The notes under the pieces were generated by a model. That model was not told the origin of the DNA. It searched no databases and saw only the letters and a list, made by a program, of their open reading frames with translations. The position numbers and the translations under genes were made by a program. From contig NZ_KB889607.1 in NCBI RefSeq assembly GCF_000372745.1, positions 1 to 64,000 on the forward strand: a stretch of DNA of 64,000 nucleotides, given 5' to 3'. Of this stretch, positions 28,062-36,358 are shown one piece after another. Position 1 is the stretch's first letter, and each line of letters begins with the position of its first letter. This DNA is from Embleya scabrispora DSM 41855. Lineage in GTDB: Bacteria > Actinomycetota > Actinomycetes > Streptomycetales > Streptomycetaceae.

Positions 28062-30634
28062 GTGTGTTCGGCAACCGCGGTGGCGCCCGCGGAAATCGCG
28101 GCGACCGCGCCAATCGGGGCGCGAACACGCGCCACACGATCGCCGACCTGGTCCGCGCCGCGCCGGACGGCGGACGCGTGCTGCTGGCTCCCGGTGAGTA
28201 CCGCGAACACGTCGTGCTCGATCGGCCCGTCGTGCTGGTCGCCGAACACGGGCCCGGCAGCGTGCGTCTGACGGGGACTCAGGATGTCGCGCTGACCGTG
28301 GCCGGCGCTGTCGGGGCCGGCGTGGAGGGCGTCGTCCTGATCGCCGCGGACGCGGACGCGCCCGCCGTCCGGGTCACCGGCGCGAGCGAGGTCGCCTTCG
28401 ACGAGTGCCGGATCGTCGGTGGCCGCCTGGAGATCGTCGACGCCGCCCGGGTGCGGTTGACCGGCTGCCGCGTATCCGGTGCCGCGGTGGCCGGTGTGTC
28501 GGTGGCCGGCGAGGCACGGCTGTCGATGACCGGCTGCCGGGTGCTCGCCGTGGACGGACCGGGCGTGCTGTCGGCCGGCTCGGCCACGGTCACCCTCGCG
28601 GATTCGGTGATCACCGAGGCCGTGGTCGGGTTGGGCGTGCGGGACTCGGCGAGCGTCCGGGTGCGCGGTAGCGCGTTCCTGGGCTGTGCGCACAACGCGG
28701 TGCTCGCCGAGGACGAATCGGCGGTCGTTCTGGACGGGTGCCGCTGCGCCGACAGCGGCGAGGACGCGGTGCTGGTGCGCGGCGCCGCCAAGCTGACCGT
28801 GCGCGGCAGCGCGATCGAGCGCGCGGGCGCCTCCGGGCTGGCCGTGCTCGGCCGGGCCGCGGCGAGCGTGTCGGACTGCCGAATCGTCGCGGCCACGCTC
28901 AGCGGCCTGGTCGCCGACGAGGAGTCCCGCCTGGACGTACTGGGCGGGGTGATCCGCTCCACCGGCGCCAACGGCGTCTTCGCGCGCGGGTCGGCCCGGG
29001 TCGGCCTGGACGGGGTAGCCATCGCGGACACCGCGTTCACCGCGGTGCACCTGGACGAGCACGCGCACGGCGAACTCGCCGCGATCGTCCTGGGCCCCAC
29101 GCCCGAACACGGCCTGTGCCTGGCGGGCGCGGCCGTCGTGGCGGCGGACGGGTTGCTGGTGCGCGGCGCCGAGATGACCGGCATCCACCTCGGCGGCACC
29201 GGCAGCGCGCGACTGGCCGGGTCCGCGGCGCACCGTTGCGGCACCGGACTGCGGCTGGAGCGTGACCTGGACGCCGAGGTCGAGGACTGCGCGTTCGGCA
29301 CCACCGGACGAGCCGGGATCGAGGTGGGCCCCGGTGCCCGACCCACGCTGCGCCGGGTCCGGGTGGCCCGGGCCGGGACCGCCGGGATGGTCGTGCACGA
29401 GGGCGCGGCGCCCGGGTTCGAGGACTGTACGGTGACCGACAGCGCGGGTTCGGCGCTGGTGGTGTGGACGGACGCGGCGCCGGTGGTCCGCGGCGGGATC
29501 CTCACCGGCGCGGGCAAGAACGGCATCTACCTCAAGGGTGGCGCCAAGGGCGAGTTCACCGATTGTGTGGTGGGCGGCTCGGCCTATCCGGCGGTGTACG
29601 TGGCCGCCGGGGCGGCGCCGACGCTGCGGGACTGTGCCTTCCGGGACTGTCCGAGCGACGCGACGCTGGAGGATCCGGACGACACGGCGGCGGTGTTCGC
29701 GGACTGTGTGGCGCGCGGGGTCGGGGACACCGTGGTTTCGGGGCGAACCGCGTCGACGCCGCCGGGCACCGAACCCGCCGAGCCGGCCGACCCGGGCGAG
29801 TCGCCCGCGGACCTGACCACGCTGCTGGCCGAACTCGACGATCTGGTCGGGCTGGCCCGGGTCAAGCACGACGTGGCCACGCTGGTGCAGTTGATGCAGT
29901 TGGTCCGGCGCCGCGAGGAGGCCGGGCTGACCCCGCCCCCGCTGAGCCGGCACCTGGTCTTCGCGGGCAACCCGGGCACCGGCAAGACCACGGTGGCCCG
30001 GCTGTACGGCCGGATCCTGGCCGCGCTCGGAATGGTGACGCGCGGTCACCTCGTGGAGGCCGATCGCGGCGCTCTGGTCGGCGAGTACGTCGGGCACACC
30101 GCGCCGCGCACCACGGCGGTGTTCCGCAAGGCGCTCGGCGGCGTGTTGTTCATCGACGAGGCATATTCGCTCACCTCGGCCGGCGGCGGCGACTTCGGTC
30201 AGGAGGCGATCGCCACGCTGGTCAAGTTGATGGAGGATCACCGCGACGACGTGGTGGTGATCGTCGCCGGCTACCCGGACGAGATGCACCGCTTCATCGA
30301 CTCCAACCCCGGCTTGGACTCGCGCTTCAACCGCACCGTCGTGTTCGAGGACTACACCTCCACCGACCTGGTCCGCATCGTCGAACACCAGGCGGCGGCC
30401 TACGAGTACACCCTGGACGAGTCCGCACGCGCGGGTCTGTTCGCCTACTTCGAGTCGGTCCCGCGCGATCGGCGCTTCGGCAACGGGCGTTCCGCGAGGC
30501 AGGCGTTCCAGGAGATGACCGAGCGGCACGCCCGGCGGATCTCCGGGTCGGCCGAGGTGGCGCCGGAGGATCTGGTCTCGCTGCGAGCCCCCGACCTTCC
30601 CGATCTCGTTCCGGCCGCCCCCGATCAGGCGTGA
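28058..30634 (+). CDS. Right-handed beta-helix protein fused to CbbX/EccA-type AAA+ ATPase
   Basis: 858 residues from the GTG at 28058, which overlaps the TGA of the giant gene (GTGA), implying translational coupling. Residues 25-560 form a parallel beta-helix, with about twenty turns each containing a short V-x-L/V-x-G-C strand pattern as in pectate-lyase-like folds. An acidic/Pro linker leads to an AAA+ domain at 590-840. Its Walker A is GNPGTGKTT (about 637-645) and its Walker B LFIDEA (about 697-702), with sensor and arginine-finger-like segments (FNRTVVFEDY). EccA ATPases of ESX systems and CbbX share this AAA+ type. It would act in the cytoplasm, since no signal peptide is seen. The beta-helix may bind the giant substrate or its repeats, which is inference. 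Confidence 0.85.
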   Translation: MSVFGNRGGARGNRGDRANRGANTRHTIADLVRAAPDGGRVLLAPGEYREHVVLDRPVVLVAEHGPGSVRLTGTQDVALTVAGAVGAGVEGVVLIAADADAPAVRVTGASEVAFDECRIVGGRLEIVDAARVRLTGCRVSGAAVAGVSVAGEARLSMTGCRVLAVDGPGVLSAGSATVTLADSVITEAVVGLGVRDSASVRVRGSAFLGCAHNAVLAEDESAVVLDGCRCADSGEDAVLVRGAAKLTVRGSAIERAGASGLAVLGRAAASVSDCRIVAATLSGLVADEESRLDVLGGVIRSTGANGVFARGSARVGLDGVAIADTAFTAVHLDEHAHGELAAIVLGPTPEHGLCLAGAAVVAADGLLVRGAEMTGIHLGGTGSARLAGSAAHRCGTGLRLERDLDAEVEDCAFGTTGRAGIEVGPGARPTLRRVRVARAGTAGMVVHEGAAPGFEDCTVTDSAGSALVVWTDAAPVVRGGILTGAGKNGIYLKGGAKGEFTDCVVGGSAYPAVYVAAGAAPTLRDCAFRDCPSDATLEDPDDTAAVFADCVARGVGDTVVSGRTASTPPGTEPAEPADPGESPADLTTLLAELDDLVGLARVKHDVATLVQLMQLVRRREEAGLTPPPLSRHLVFAGNPGTGKTTVARLYGRILAALGMVTRGHLVEADRGALVGEYVGHTAPRTTAVFRKALGGVLFIDEAYSLTSAGGGDFGQEAIATLVKLMEDHRDDVVVIVAGYPDEMHRFIDSNPGLDSRFNRTVVFEDYTSTDLVRIVEHQAAAYEYTLDESARAGLFAYFESVPRDRRFGNGRSARQAFQEMTERHARRISGSAEVAPEDLVSLRAPDLPDLVPAAPDQA

Positions 30635-30662
30635 GCGGCCGAACCGACCCGAAAGGCACGAC

Positions 30663-31811
30663 ATGGCCGAACCCCACAACCAGGACCCCGACTTCGGGCA
30701 GGCGTTCGCGCGCTCGGTGCGCACCCCTCGGCGGCCGCTCCGACCCGGCCGCCGGGTGTGGACCGTGGGCCTGGGCATGCCCGCTCTCGCGGCGGCCGGT
30801 CTGGCCGCGGTGACCATCGCCTCCGCGATCGAGTTCGGCGGTGACGACGACGGAGGTCACCGCAAGCCGGTGGCCCAGGCGGCGCCCATGCAGGACAAGC
30901 CGGTCCAGGTGGTCGCGCCCGGCGCCTCGGCGACGCCGTCGAACGGCTCCACCACCGGGAACAGCACCGATGCCCCGCCCGGCGAGCCCGGCCCGGGCGG
31001 CGGAACGCCGGGTGGTGGCTCGGCGTATCCGCCGGACTACTCCACCGGGGGCAATGGTTCCTCCGGCGGCGCCTCGGGCGGTTCCGGCTCGGCGGGAGGT
31101 CGGTCCGGCGGCTCGGCGGCCGGTTCCAACGGCACGTTCGGTGGCGGCGGTTCCTCGCCCGGGGCGCGTACTCCCGGCGGCGGAGCCCCCGGTGGTGGCA
31201 CCGCGCCGGCGCCCGGCGGCACACCGGGCGGCTCCACCGCGAAGCCACCGGTCGCGCCGCCCGCCCAACCCGGCTCGTTGGCGCCCAAGCAGACCTTTAC
31301 CGGGACCTCGGGGTACGGCTGCGCGAACAGCGGCACGAGCGGCTTCGCCGAGGTCGGCCGCTACAGCGACGGCTCCAAGGGCTGGTACACGGTCGGCAGC
31401 GGCGGGTGGACCAAGGACGGCTGCAACGGAAAGTTCGTCGCGGTGCCGATGTCCGGCGACAAGAACAAGGACGACGCCAGCGCCCGGGTGTTGTGGTGGT
31501 TCGACGTCGGTGCGGCCACCCGGAGCTGCCGGCTCAGCGTGTACGTACCCGCCGGCAGCGGCCGGGACGTGGGCGGCAATCCCGCGCAGTACTACGTGTT
31601 GCGCGGCAAGGAGGAGGACAAGACGGGCGCCTGGTACGACAAGTTCACCGTCGACCAGGTGGCCGACAAGGGCCGTTGGGTGAGCGCCGGTACCTTCCCG
31701 GTGAGCAACGGCAGGATCGCCGTCAAGCTGGTCACGCGGGGCGTGGACTGGGGCGGCACCACCGGAGCGCATCTGGCGGCGGGCCAGGTACAGGCGAGTT
31801 GCACGGGCTGA
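30663..31811 (+). CDS. Membrane-anchored exported protein with Gly/Ser/Pro linker
   Basis: 382 residues from the ATG at 30663, preceded by AAAGG and 28 bp after the AAA+ gene. A short basic cytoplasmic tail is followed by one membrane segment (about 33-57). A Gly/Ser/Pro-rich spacer runs from about 85 to 210. The C-terminal extracytoplasmic domain (about 215-382) has four cysteines (YGC, DGC, RSC, SCTG) that could form two disulfides, and several Trp residues. I do not recognise the domain. As the last gene of the plus-strand block it may act outside the membrane with the secretion apparatus or its substrate. Confidence 0.7.
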   Translation: MAEPHNQDPDFGQAFARSVRTPRRPLRPGRRVWTVGLGMPALAAAGLAAVTIASAIEFGGDDDGGHRKPVAQAAPMQDKPVQVVAPGASATPSNGSTTGNSTDAPPGEPGPGGGTPGGGSAYPPDYSTGGNGSSGGASGGSGSAGGRSGGSAAGSNGTFGGGGSSPGARTPGGGAPGGGTAPAPGGTPGGSTAKPPVAPPAQPGSLAPKQTFTGTSGYGCANSGTSGFAEVGRYSDGSKGWYTVGSGGWTKDGCNGKFVAVPMSGDKNKDDASARVLWWFDVGAATRSCRLSVYVPAGSGRDVGGNPAQYYVLRGKEEDKTGAWYDKFTVDQVADKGRWVSAGTFPVSNGRIAVKLVTRGVDWGGTTGAHLAAGQVQASCTG

Positions 31812-31849
31812 CCGGGTGGCCCGGGCCCACCGAACGCACCGGGCTCGCC

Positions 31850-31878
31850 GGGCTCACGGGGCTGGGGCTCACGGGGCT
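31850..31878 (+). repeat. 14-bp direct repeat after the secretion locus
   Basis: GGGCTCACGGGGCT occurs at 31850-31863 and again at 31865-31878, within non-coding DNA between convergent genes. No function is evident. Confidence 0.5.
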
Positions 31879-31898
31879 CACCGGCCCCTGACGGCGTG

Positions 31899-31935
31899 AT
31901 GTCCGTGCTCGATCCCCACGATCGGGCACGGACAT
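31899..31935. terminator. Bidirectional terminator hairpin
   Basis: ATGTCCGTGC pairs perfectly with GCACGGACAT across a loop that itself contains a CGAT pair. It lies between the convergent ends at 31811 and 31958, so it can serve both. Confidence 0.65.
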
Positions 31936-31957
31936 GCGCACGTCGAGCCGCTCGGCC

Positions 31958-32731
31958 TCAGGAGACCTCTTCGGCCAACGAGTCGCCCGCCGGCCGCTGT
32001 GGTGGCAACATCCGGGTCGGGTCGACCGGGGAGTGGGTGATCGGCGCGGACCAGACGATGGGCCTGGGCAGCGGGAACGTCTCACCGCGGTCCTGGCGGA
32101 CCGTGCCGCCTCGGGCCGCCGACTCGCGTCCCGGATCCTCCTGGGGCAGCGTCGCGACCGGTACCGGGAAGCCGGGATTGACCCCACCGGCGGCGGTGAT
32201 CCCGGTCGGCCGCAGCAGCACGCCGATCGTGCGCCACAGGATGACCAGGTCGACCCGAGTGCTGCGGTTGCGCACGTACCAGAGGTCGTATTCGATCCGC
32301 ACCGGCCAGCTCAGCGCGTTACGCCCCTGCACCTGTGCCCAGCCGGTCAGTCCCGGTCGCACGTCGAGCCGGCCGCGCTGGCGTTGCGTGTAGTGCACGA
32401 CCTGCTCGGGCAGCGTCGGCCGCGGCCCGATGATCGCCATGTGCCCGCGCAACACGTTGATCAACTGCGGCAGTTCGTCCAGGCTCGTGGTGCGCAGCAG
32501 TTGCCCGGTACGGGTGATCCGGGTGGCATCGGGTTCGTCCGGATGGCGCGGGTCGTGCATGGTGCGGAACTTGAGGATCTCGAAGTCGCGGCCGTGCAGG
32601 CCGCTGCGTGTCTGGCGGAACAGTACGGGTCCGCCCATACTCGCGCGTATCATCACGTGGATCGCGAGCAGGACCGGTCCCAACAGAACCAATGCCAGCA
32701 CGGCCACGGTGATGTCGAACAGTCGTCGCAT
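31958..32731 (-). CDS. Priming sugar transferase (polyprenyl-phosphate hexose-1-P transferase)
   Basis: 257 residues from the ATG at 32731, behind GGGGAGGGG. It is a short PglC/WbaP-core-type enzyme with one N-terminal membrane segment (residues 5-26). Family motifs follow: LFRQTRSGLHGRDFEILKFRTM, LRTTSLDELPQL and IGPRPTLPEQV, then RPGLTGWAQVQGRN. It moves sugar-1-phosphate from a nucleotide sugar to undecaprenyl phosphate at the inner face of the membrane, the first step of glycan assembly. About 60 extra C-terminal residues are Pro/Arg-rich and of unknown role. It is the last gene of a five-gene minus-strand block. Confidence 0.9.
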   Translation of the reverse strand: MRRLFDITVAVLALVLLGPVLLAIHVMIRASMGGPVLFRQTRSGLHGRDFEILKFRTMHDPRHPDEPDATRITRTGQLLRTTSLDELPQLINVLRGHMAIIGPRPTLPEQVVHYTQRQRGRLDVRPGLTGWAQVQGRNALSWPVRIEYDLWYVRNRSTRVDLVILWRTIGVLLRPTGITAAGGVNPGFPVPVATLPQEDPGRESAARGGTVRQDRGETFPLPRPIVWSAPITHSPVDPTRMLPPQRPAGDSLAEEVS

Positions 32732-32818
32732 GCCATGCCCCTCCCCTGGTGTGGCGTTCGGTGTGGCGTCCTTCGGGCGCCGGCGGTGTCTCCCTCACCG
32801 GCCGTCGCCCGCTGTGCG

Positions 32819-33976
32819 TCAAGTCCAGCCCAGGCCGCGGCGCCCGGCCACGGCCCGATAGGTGTCGATCGAGATGCCCGCCACCCTGCGCTGGTCGAAT
32901 TCGGCCAGTGCGCGCCGCCGGGCCGCGGCGCCGAGTTCGGCGCGCAGGTCCGGTTCGGTGATCAGGCGGTCGATCGCGGCGGCCAACAACCGGGGCTCGC
33001 CGGGTGGCGCGAGGAGCAGATGTTCACCGTGGGTGCCGATCTCCCGGCAGCCCCGGATGTCGCTGAGCACCATGGGCAGCGCGCAGGACGCGGCTTCCAT
33101 GGCCGATCGTGAGAAGCCCTCGCGGTGCGAGGGCAGCACGAACACGTCGAGCGCGTTGTACACGGCGGGCATGTCCGAGCGCGCACCGATGAATTCGACC
33201 CGGGAGCCGTGCACGGCACGGGTCACCGCGTCGGCCTTGTCCGGGTCCTCCGGTCCGATCCAGACGAATCGGGCCTTGCCCGCGAGCAGTCCGGCTGCCT
33301 CCACGTATTCGAGGATGCCCTTTTCCGCGACCTGCCGCCCGACTCCGCCCACGAGCAGTTCGTCTTCGGCCACGTTCAGTGCCCGCCGAACGGCCGCACG
33401 AGCGGCGGGGTCGGGTCGAAAGCGGGTCAGATCGGTACCGTTGCCGACCACGCGCGAGCGCCACCCGGGCACGGCCCGGCGCAGCGTCGTGTGGTCGGTG
33501 GCGTTCTGGTACAGCTCGGCGTGCGAGGCGCGGGCGGCCAGGCCCTCGGTGCCGAGCACGAACGCCCGGCGGGCCCACGGGTCACCCGGTCGGATCCACA
33601 GGCCGTGGCAGGTGTTGACCACCACCGGAACGCCCGTGGCGCGGCCCAGAATCCGACCCAGCACCCCGGTCTTGGGGTTGTGTGTGTGCAGCACGTCCAG
33701 GCGCAATCGGCGCAATGTGCGCACCAGTTCTCCGGCGGCCACCGCGTCGCTGCGCAGGCTCCAGGCACGGGTCAGCGAGTTCAGCGGCACGTGTGTGACG
33801 CCCAGCGCCTCGATCTCGGGAACGTAGGGGCCGGCGGCGCTGATCCCGTAGGTCTCGAAGCCCGCCGCGACGTCCTCCTCCAGTTCGGTGCGCAGGAGCA
33901 GAGCCAGGCTCATGTCTATCGTGGTCAGGTGGGCGACCCGCAGGGGTCGACCGCCCGGCCCGCGCGGCTCACGCAT
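32819..33976 (-). CDS. Glycosyltransferase, GT4 family
   Basis: 385 residues; ATG at 33976 with GAGGG nine bases upstream, overlapping the end of the deacetylase gene by 8 bp (a GTG at 33982 is possible). It has the GT-B fold. The donor-binding half has VGGVGRQVAEKG and FVWIGPEDP, then the E-x7-E signature HREGFSRSAMEAAS. The N-terminal half has HTHNPKTGVLGR and VNTCHGL, as in enzymes acting on lipid-linked undecaprenyl acceptors. It likely adds the second sugar after the priming transferase 87 bp downstream. Confidence 0.88.
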   Translation of the reverse strand: MREPRGPGGRPLRVAHLTTIDMSLALLLRTELEEDVAAGFETYGISAAGPYVPEIEALGVTHVPLNSLTRAWSLRSDAVAAGELVRTLRRLRLDVLHTHNPKTGVLGRILGRATGVPVVVNTCHGLWIRPGDPWARRAFVLGTEGLAARASHAELYQNATDHTTLRRAVPGWRSRVVGNGTDLTRFRPDPAARAAVRRALNVAEDELLVGGVGRQVAEKGILEYVEAAGLLAGKARFVWIGPEDPDKADAVTRAVHGSRVEFIGARSDMPAVYNALDVFVLPSHREGFSRSAMEAASCALPMVLSDIRGCREIGTHGEHLLLAPPGEPRLLAAAIDRLITEPDLRAELGAAARRRALAEFDQRRVAGISIDTYRAVAGRRGLGWT

Positions 33977-34784
33977 GCGCACCGGCCCTCTTGCCCAGGC
34001 TGACCACGGCCGCGTAGGCGCGTTCCTGCACGAGCCGGCCGCCGAGTTTGGCGCGGAAGAACGCGGGAGGGTCGGTGCGCCGGACCGGGACCCGGCGCAG
34101 CCGGATCGGATCGCAGCCCGGGAGGTTGCGGCCGAGCACGCCGGTGGCGGCGCTGCGGAACCGGCAGCGCAGCGCGTGCTCCATGTCCGAGACGGCGATC
34201 CCCCACGGATAGGCGAAGTGCGCCGGGCGCAGCCCGAGTCGGCGCTCGATGTCGTCGGAGGCGTCGTCGAGTTCGGTCGCGGTCAGTGCCTCGGGGCGGG
34301 CGTGGCTCCGGGTGTGGTTGCCGATCGTGGCCAGGCCCGAGTCGGCCAGTTCGGCGACCTGGTCCCAGCTCAGCGCGGCGGATCCGCCGCTGGTGCCGGT
34401 GGATCCCTCCCAGCGCATCTGTTCGCCGATGCATCCGGTGGCCAGGTAGAGGGTGAACGGCAGCGCTCGGGCCCGCAGTTCGGGCCAGGCGTTGGCGTAC
34501 ACGTCGGCGAAGCCGTCGTCGAAGGTGAGCACGATCGACGGCGTCGGGTCGCCGGCCGCGAGCCGGTCCACGGCGGTGTCGAGGGAGACCACGTGCGCGC
34601 GTGGGAGCAGGTCGAGCTGGGCGCGGAACGCGTCTGCGGGCAGGTCGAGTTCGTCGCGGCTGCCGCCGCCGACCCGGTGGTAGATGAGCAGCGTCGCGCC
34701 GGGTGCGGGGTCGCGGTCGAGGGCGGTGGCGGCCAGGCCGCGCTTGAGCGTGGCGCGCACGCGGTCGCCGCTGATGGCGGTCAT
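33969..34784 (-). CDS. Polysaccharide deacetylase (NodB homology, CE4-like)
   Basis: 271 residues; ATG at 34784 overlapping the stop of the preceding FemAB-like gene by 4 bp (ATGA). The NodB core is present: LTFDDGF has the catalytic and metal-binding aspartates, and GNHTRSH supplies the H-x3-H metal ligands. FAYPWG is the usual third motif. No signal peptide is seen, so it may act in the cytoplasm or be exported another way. It would remove N-acetyl groups from a glycan intermediate. Translational coupling to both neighbours puts it in the same pathway. Confidence 0.85.
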   Translation of the reverse strand: MTAISGDRVRATLKRGLAATALDRDPAPGATLLIYHRVGGGSRDELDLPADAFRAQLDLLPRAHVVSLDTAVDRLAAGDPTPSIVLTFDDGFADVYANAWPELRARALPFTLYLATGCIGEQMRWEGSTGTSGGSAALSWDQVAELADSGLATIGNHTRSHARPEALTATELDDASDDIERRLGLRPAHFAYPWGIAVSDMEHALRCRFRSAATGVLGRNLPGCDPIRLRRVPVRRTDPPAFFRAKLGGRLVQERAYAAVVSLGKRAGAHA

Positions 34785-36358
34785 CGGGTGGTGCCCTTCG
34801 AGGTGAGCCGGGTGGGACCGGTGCGGGCGAGGGGCCACGGGACCGGTTCGGATTCCTGACGGAGCGGGGTGCCGGCGCCGCCGGCGGGGTCGGGCAGGTT
34901 CAGGCGCAGGGTCTCGCCGAGGGCGGTGGCCACGCTGCGTACCGCCTCGTCGGGCTGCCACGCGCGTGGTCGCTCGCGGTCGGCGCCCAGCGCGGCGACC
35001 GTGTGCACGATGCGGTCCGCGCCCAGGTGCACGAGGGTGTGCGGCTCCTCGCCGACCAGCCACCACGTCTCGCCGCGGGTCCGGCCGCCGTCGACCGCGT
35101 CGGTGCCCCGATAGCCACAGGCCAGCGCGATGGGCCGGTTGTCCTCGACGCCGGCTTCGTGGACCGGGTCGAGTTTGTGGCCGCTTTCGCCGTGCGGGTT
35201 TATCGCGGGCGGGATCACCGTCTCGGCGACCGGGGTGGCTGCTTCGGCGGTGGCCTTGGCGCGGCGTACCCGCAGGTGTTGCTCGATCGACATCCGGGTG
35301 GCCCGGGCGAAGCCGCGCACGGGCAGGGTGGCGGCCAGCAGGCGTCGGTCGCGGATCGCCTCGATGTCCCACAGCGCGGGGCGTTCGGGGGCCAGTCGCA
35401 ACTTCTGCGGGGTTCGGGTGGGCATCAGATCGACCAGCCGCGGGCTGCTGCCGGTCGGCCAGGGTTCGGTCAACACCCGTTCCTGGGCCTGCCATTGCAC
35501 CACGGTGCCGATGCCGAGCGCGGCGAAGCGTTCGTCGTAGGCGGTGGAGTGCCAGGTGGCCACGTCGCCGAGGCGGAACCACAGGTGCATCGCCGCGGGT
35601 ATGCCGTCCACGCGCAGGATGTACAGCCGGGCCCAGTCGTGTCGGGCGGCGCGGGCGATCAGTTCGCGGCGGGCCTCGGCGGCGGCGGGTTGCAGCGGGC
35701 CCTTCCAACTGCGTGCGAACAGGTCGGTGTAGATGGCGAATGCGGCGTCCGGGTCGCTTCCGTGCGCGGCGCCGAAGCCGGCTGTCTCCTCGACGGTCAG
35801 GTCCCAGTGCGCGCGTACCCGGGTGGCGAAGCGGTGCGCGTAGCGGTCGAAGCTGCGGAACCGGGCCTTGTGGCCGGCCCAGCCGCCTTCGACGCCGGCC
35901 AGCATGTCGCATGCCTTCTCCCGGGCCGAGACGGTGTAGCCGCACGCGCGTAGTCCGGCGATCAGGCGGTGGGTCTCCGGGTCCCGGCTGGGCATCCGGT
36001 GCAGGCGCAGTTCGCGGATGCCGGTGCGGGCGAGGGCGTCGGCGATCGAGTCGGCGCCGTGCGGTTCGTCGGGGTGCACGACCACGTGGCTGCGGGGTCT
36101 GCGGTGTGCCGAGAAGACCCCCCAGCGTTCGGCGCCGATCCGCTCCAGCGGCAGCAGCGCGCGCGGCTGGTCGGCGTCGTCGAGCACGGACACCACGCGG
36201 ATGTCGTCGAGCGGGTCGTGGTGGCCGTGCAGGGTGGAGGCGAACCACGCGTGGGTGTCGAACGGGTCGGCGTGCACGCCCCGGGCGGCCACCAGCCGGT
36301 CCCAGGACGCGGCGAACGTGGAATCGATCTCCAGCGGATGCATCGGGCGGGCCCGCAT
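34781..36358 (-). CDS. FemAB/GNAT-like acyltransferase (Acetyltransf_6 type), copy 2
   Basis: 525 residues from the ATG at 36358, whose ATG shares a base with the TGA of the preceding gene (TGATG); an in-frame ATG at 36343 is an alternative. Residues 10-330 carry two GNAT-like subdomains with the KARFRSFDRYAHRF segment and MHLWFRLGDVATWHSTAYD, typical of the CelD/FemAB group that transfers acyl or aminoacyl groups to cell-envelope precursors. About 200 further residues form an extra C-terminal domain not seen in plain family members. It is paralogous to the upstream gene (ITELRLHRMPSRDP-like block in both). It probably decorates a surface glycan or its lipid-linked intermediate. Confidence 0.75.
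   Translation of the reverse strand: MRARPMHPLEIDSTFAASWDRLVAARGVHADPFDTHAWFASTLHGHHDPLDDIRVVSVLDDADQPRALLPLERIGAERWGVFSAHRRPRSHVVVHPDEPHGADSIADALARTGIRELRLHRMPSRDPETHRLIAGLRACGYTVSAREKACDMLAGVEGGWAGHKARFRSFDRYAHRFATRVRAHWDLTVEETAGFGAAHGSDPDAAFAIYTDLFARSWKGPLQPAAAEARRELIARAARHDWARLYILRVDGIPAAMHLWFRLGDVATWHSTAYDERFAALGIGTVVQWQAQERVLTEPWPTGSSPRLVDLMPTRTPQKLRLAPERPALWDIEAIRDRRLLAATLPVRGFARATRMSIEQHLRVRRAKATAEAATPVAETVIPPAINPHGESGHKLDPVHEAGVEDNRPIALACGYRGTDAVDGGRTRGETWWLVGEEPHTLVHLGADRIVHTVAALGADRERPRAWQPDEAVRSVATALGETLRLNLPDPAGGAGTPLRQESEPVPWPLARTGPTRLTSKGTTR

Noticed and set aside
31850-31878. Direct repeat as a phage attachment site
   Set aside because: No integrase or tRNA is nearby, and the repeat is only 14 bp and G/C-rich.
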